A stretch of DNA of 64,000 nt. It comes from Myxococcota bacterium. GTDB lineage: Bacteria > Myxococcota_A > UBA796 > JAFGLY01. The DNA lies in the NCBI GenBank assembly GCA_024276675.1, contig JAJRWT010000098.1, forward strand, positions 1-64,000, written 5' to 3'. Shown here piece by piece: positions 62,293 to 64,000 of this stretch. Each line of letters opens with the position of its first letter. The stretch's first letter is position 1. The notes below the pieces were generated by a model. The model was given only the letters and a program-made list of their open reading frames with translations, made no database searches and was not told the DNA's origin. The position numbers and the translations under genes are program-made.

Positions 62293-62499
62293 ACCAGGAG
62301 CCGTCGGGAAAGCTCGGGCCCGCTGCGGTGCGCCATGCGCTACTGCGCTGGGCCCTGCTGGAGATCGTGCGTTTTGACGTATTTCGATTCGCCTTCAACG
62401 CCCGATATCCAGCAGAGCCCCGCTCGCTACGCGCCTGGCGTCCCTCGCCGGGGCCCGAGCCGGCTGTTTCCTGCAGCTTCTTTCCCGACGGCTCCTGGT
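62293..62499. repeat. 207-bp palindromic repeat element C
   Basis: A perfect 19-bp inverted repeat (ACCAGGAGCCGTCGGGAAA at 62293-62311, complement at 62481-62499) encloses further paired blocks: GCTCGGGCCC with GGGGCCCGAGC, and GGGCCCTGCTGGAGATC with GATATCCAGCAGAGCCCC. It is the reverse-orientation homologue of element B, without the C/G-rich insertion. The long open frame across it into coaX is a by-product of GC-rich sequence. It lies 22 bp after birA. Confidence 0.88.
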
Positions 62500-62615
62500 G
62501 GCGCTGGCAGTACTGGAGCCGGGAAGATAACAGGCTGCAGGTGCTGCTGGAGCATCATGGGCCGCCCAGGGCACAGGCTGCTGCTTCAACTCCTCACAGG
62601 CCGTGGGAGCGTGAA

Positions 62616-63380
62616 ATGATCCTGGTAGTAGATGTGGGAAACACCAACACCGTCCTGGGCTTGATGGACGGTGGCGAGGTCCACCGCCACTGGCGCATCA
62701 CCACGAGGCCGCGCACCACCGACGAGCTGGGCTTGTTGCTCCTTCAACTCCTGGAACTCCAGAACATGGCACGGGCGAACGTCAAGGGAGCCGTGATCTC
62801 CTGCGTTGTTCCCAGCACTCTCTACGCCATCGAGAAATCCATTCGTCGCTATCTGAACAAGAAGGCCCTGGTGGTGGGGCGAAAGCTGCGCACCGGCATG
62901 AGGGTGCGAATGGACAACCCACGCGAGGTGGGTTCCGACCGCATCGTCAACGCAGTGGCGGCGGTGGAGCGCTACGGAGGCCCCGTCATAGTGGTGGACT
63001 TCGGAACCGCCACCACCTTCGACTGTATAGACAGGGCCTGCGACTACGTCGGTGGAGTGATCGCCCCGGGCTTTCAGATTTCCGCCGAAGCCCTGTTCAC
63101 CAGGACCAGCAAGCTGCCGCGGGTGGAAGTGGAACGTCCGCAACAGGTCATCGGCACAAACACGGTTCGCTGCATGCAGTCAGGCTTGTATTGGGGTTAT
63201 GTGGGTCTGGTGGACGAAATCGCCACGCGTTGCAAGAGCGAGTTGGGACCCGGCACCCACTGCGTGGCCACCGGGGGCCTGTCAAATCTCCTGGCAAAGG
63301 ACAGCCGCGTAATCGACGATGTGGATGCCTTTCTCACCTTGAGGGGTCTGTGGCTGTTGTGGGATCTAAACACGCCCTGA
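62616..63380 (+). CDS. coaX: type III pantothenate kinase
   Basis: This is a 254-aa enzyme that phosphorylates pantothenate, the first step to CoA. It has LVVDVGNTNTVLGL, RTTDELG, VVDFGTATTFDCID, GGVIAPGFQIS and VATGGLSNLLA, the ASKHA-fold motifs of CoaX. GGAG lies six bases before the ATG, and the longer frame from 62328 runs through repeat C and is rejected. With panB and panC it completes three steps of the CoA route in this window. Confidence 0.95.
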   Translation: MILVVDVGNTNTVLGLMDGGEVHRHWRITTRPRTTDELGLLLLQLLELQNMARANVKGAVISCVVPSTLYAIEKSIRRYLNKKALVVGRKLRTGMRVRMDNPREVGSDRIVNAVAAVERYGGPVIVVDFGTATTFDCIDRACDYVGGVIAPGFQISAEALFTRTSKLPRVEVERPQQVIGTNTVRCMQSGLYWGYVGLVDEIATRCKSELGPGTHCVATGGLSNLLAKDSRVIDDVDAFLTLRGLWLLWDLNTP

Positions 63381-63499
63381 ACCGGTATTATCAACTTCCT
63401 TCCATCTTGACGACCCGTCTCCGTACCAGCAGCAACCTGTCTACCCAATCTCCTTCAAGCTGATAACAGGTACTTTCCGACCCCAGGCAGGAGACCCGA

Positions 63500-64000
63500 A
63501 TGTTCAGAGCCTTGATACCCGGCATTATTCTTTCTCTGGTTCTTACGGTATTCACCGCCAGTCCCGCGATGGCGCAGCTCCACATCGCCACCGTCGACTT
63601 CCAACGCGCCCTCAACGAAGTGGACGAAGGCGTCACCGCCATGGCACGCCTGGAAGGGATGCGCGACGAAAAAATGAAATCCATCGAAAAAATGAGGAAC
63701 AACCTCGTGCAGATGCAGAATGAGCTGGCCAACCAATCTGCGATACTCAGTGAATCTGCACGCCAGGAAAAGGAACAGGCATTCAACCAGGCACAGGCAG
63801 AGTACCAACAGGTTGCCATGGGTGCCGAGCAAGAGATGCAGTCGGCCTACATGAAGATCGTGGACGAATTCATCGCAAAGATGCGCGAGGTCGCAACCGC
63901 CATTGCCCAGGAAAAAGGCTACAACCTGGTGTTGGAAGCCACCGAGAGCGGGGTGGTGTTCAGTTCCGGTATCGACGATGTCACCGATGAACTCATCAAG
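63500..64000 (+). CDS. Skp/OmpH-family periplasmic chaperone (partial, runs off the window)
   Basis: The first 167 codons are present and the frame is open at the window edge. AGGAG lies six bases before the ATG. A signal peptide (1-25, ending AMAQ) is followed by IATVDFQRALNEVDEG, then a long charged coiled-coil (about 50-130, rich in Glu, Gln, Lys and Met) and a C-terminal KGYNLVLEATESGVVFSS strand region. This is the layout of Skp, which escorts unfolded outer membrane proteins through the periplasm. Confidence 0.9.
   Translation, partial: MFRALIPGIILSLVLTVFTASPAMAQLHIATVDFQRALNEVDEGVTAMARLEGMRDEKMKSIEKMRNNLVQMQNELANQSAILSESARQEKEQAFNQAQAEYQQVAMGAEQEMQSAYMKIVDEFIAKMREVATAIAQEKGYNLVLEATESGVVFSSGIDDVTDELIK

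Noticed and set aside
62328..62615. N-terminal extension of coaX through repeat C
   Set aside because: CoaX proteins begin at the DVGNTNT motif. A good ribosome site precedes the ATG at 62616, and the extension is repeat sequence.

Overview
The window is a 64-kb, GC-rich (by eye a little over 60%), densely coded chromosomal stretch. It carries about 54 protein genes on both strands, one tRNA gene and three large palindromic repeats. The gene content points to the Myxococcota or a related deltaproteobacterial lineage. The pointers are a bacterial mevalonate operon, TIGR02266/PilZ-like and DUF4388 domains, thrombospondin-type-3 and MopE-like Ca/metal-binding repeat proteins (one with a MYXO-CTERM-like tail), many lipoproteins, an ECF sigma factor next to a secreted caspase-like protein, and an outer-membrane (Gram-negative) envelope with OmpA and Skp. 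I see no integrase, transposase, phage gene or CRISPR array.

Layout. 1-165: a perfect-ended 165-bp palindromic element. 0.3-12 kb: a START-like protein, two polytopic GT-C-like membrane proteins, a lipoprotein, a radical SAM enzyme, a POT-type transporter, an arabinofuranosyltransferase-like GT-C protein and an exported Memo-AMMECR1 fusion. 12-14.4 kb: an arylsulfotransferase-like lipoprotein, an alpha/beta-hydrolase remnant and a low-complexity Asp-rich lipoprotein. 14.6-19.8 kb: the operon mvaA, mevalonate kinase, diphosphomevalonate decarboxylase, phosphomevalonate kinase, type 2 IPP isomerase, which covers every step from HMG-CoA to IPP/DMAPP. 20-24 kb: glycerate kinase, a peroxiredoxin-like protein, a C26 glutamine amidotransferase and a GYF-like membrane protein. 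24.4-27.6 kb: a TSP3-repeat protein in operon with an OmpA protein. 27.7-30.2 kb: a small membrane protein, panC, repeat B and panB. 30.5-34.4 kb: ssb, three 16-bp iterons with a strong hairpin, two small membrane proteins, a dihydrouridine synthase and a secreted protein. 34.5-40.3 kb: ECF sigma, anti-sigma-like, caspase/beta-barrel and lipoprotein genes, then a HAD phosphatase and an outer-membrane-like protein. 40.2-45.5 kb: an MBL-fold RNase Z-like hydrolase, a TPR plus dead-zincin protein, a tail-anchored protein, a YfhO-like membrane protein and a phosphopantetheinyl transferase. 45.7-49.8 kb: a large MopE/beta-helix lipoprotein and a secreted protein. 50.1-56.5 kb: an Hsp70-PilZ fusion, fabG and efp on the other strand, and a PilZ/DUF4388/J-like protein. 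56.6-64 kb: a calycin-like protein, an FAD oxidoreductase-like protein, tRNA-Leu(CAA), a pseudo-receiver protein, nadC, birA, repeat C, coaX and the start of a Skp/OmpH gene.

How the genes work together. The mevalonate genes overlap end to start and look translationally coupled. panB, panC and coaX supply CoA, the phosphopantetheinyl transferase uses it and birA loads biotin. The most intriguing parts are (i) the sigma/anti-sigma/surface-caspase cassette and (ii) the neighbouring Hsp70-PilZ and PilZ-DUF4388-J-like proteins, which look like a chaperone pair rebuilt as a signalling or localisation module. Repeats B and C belong to one dispersed palindrome family. Repeat A has the same style of architecture. 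The boundary of repeat B supplies the stop codon of panB.
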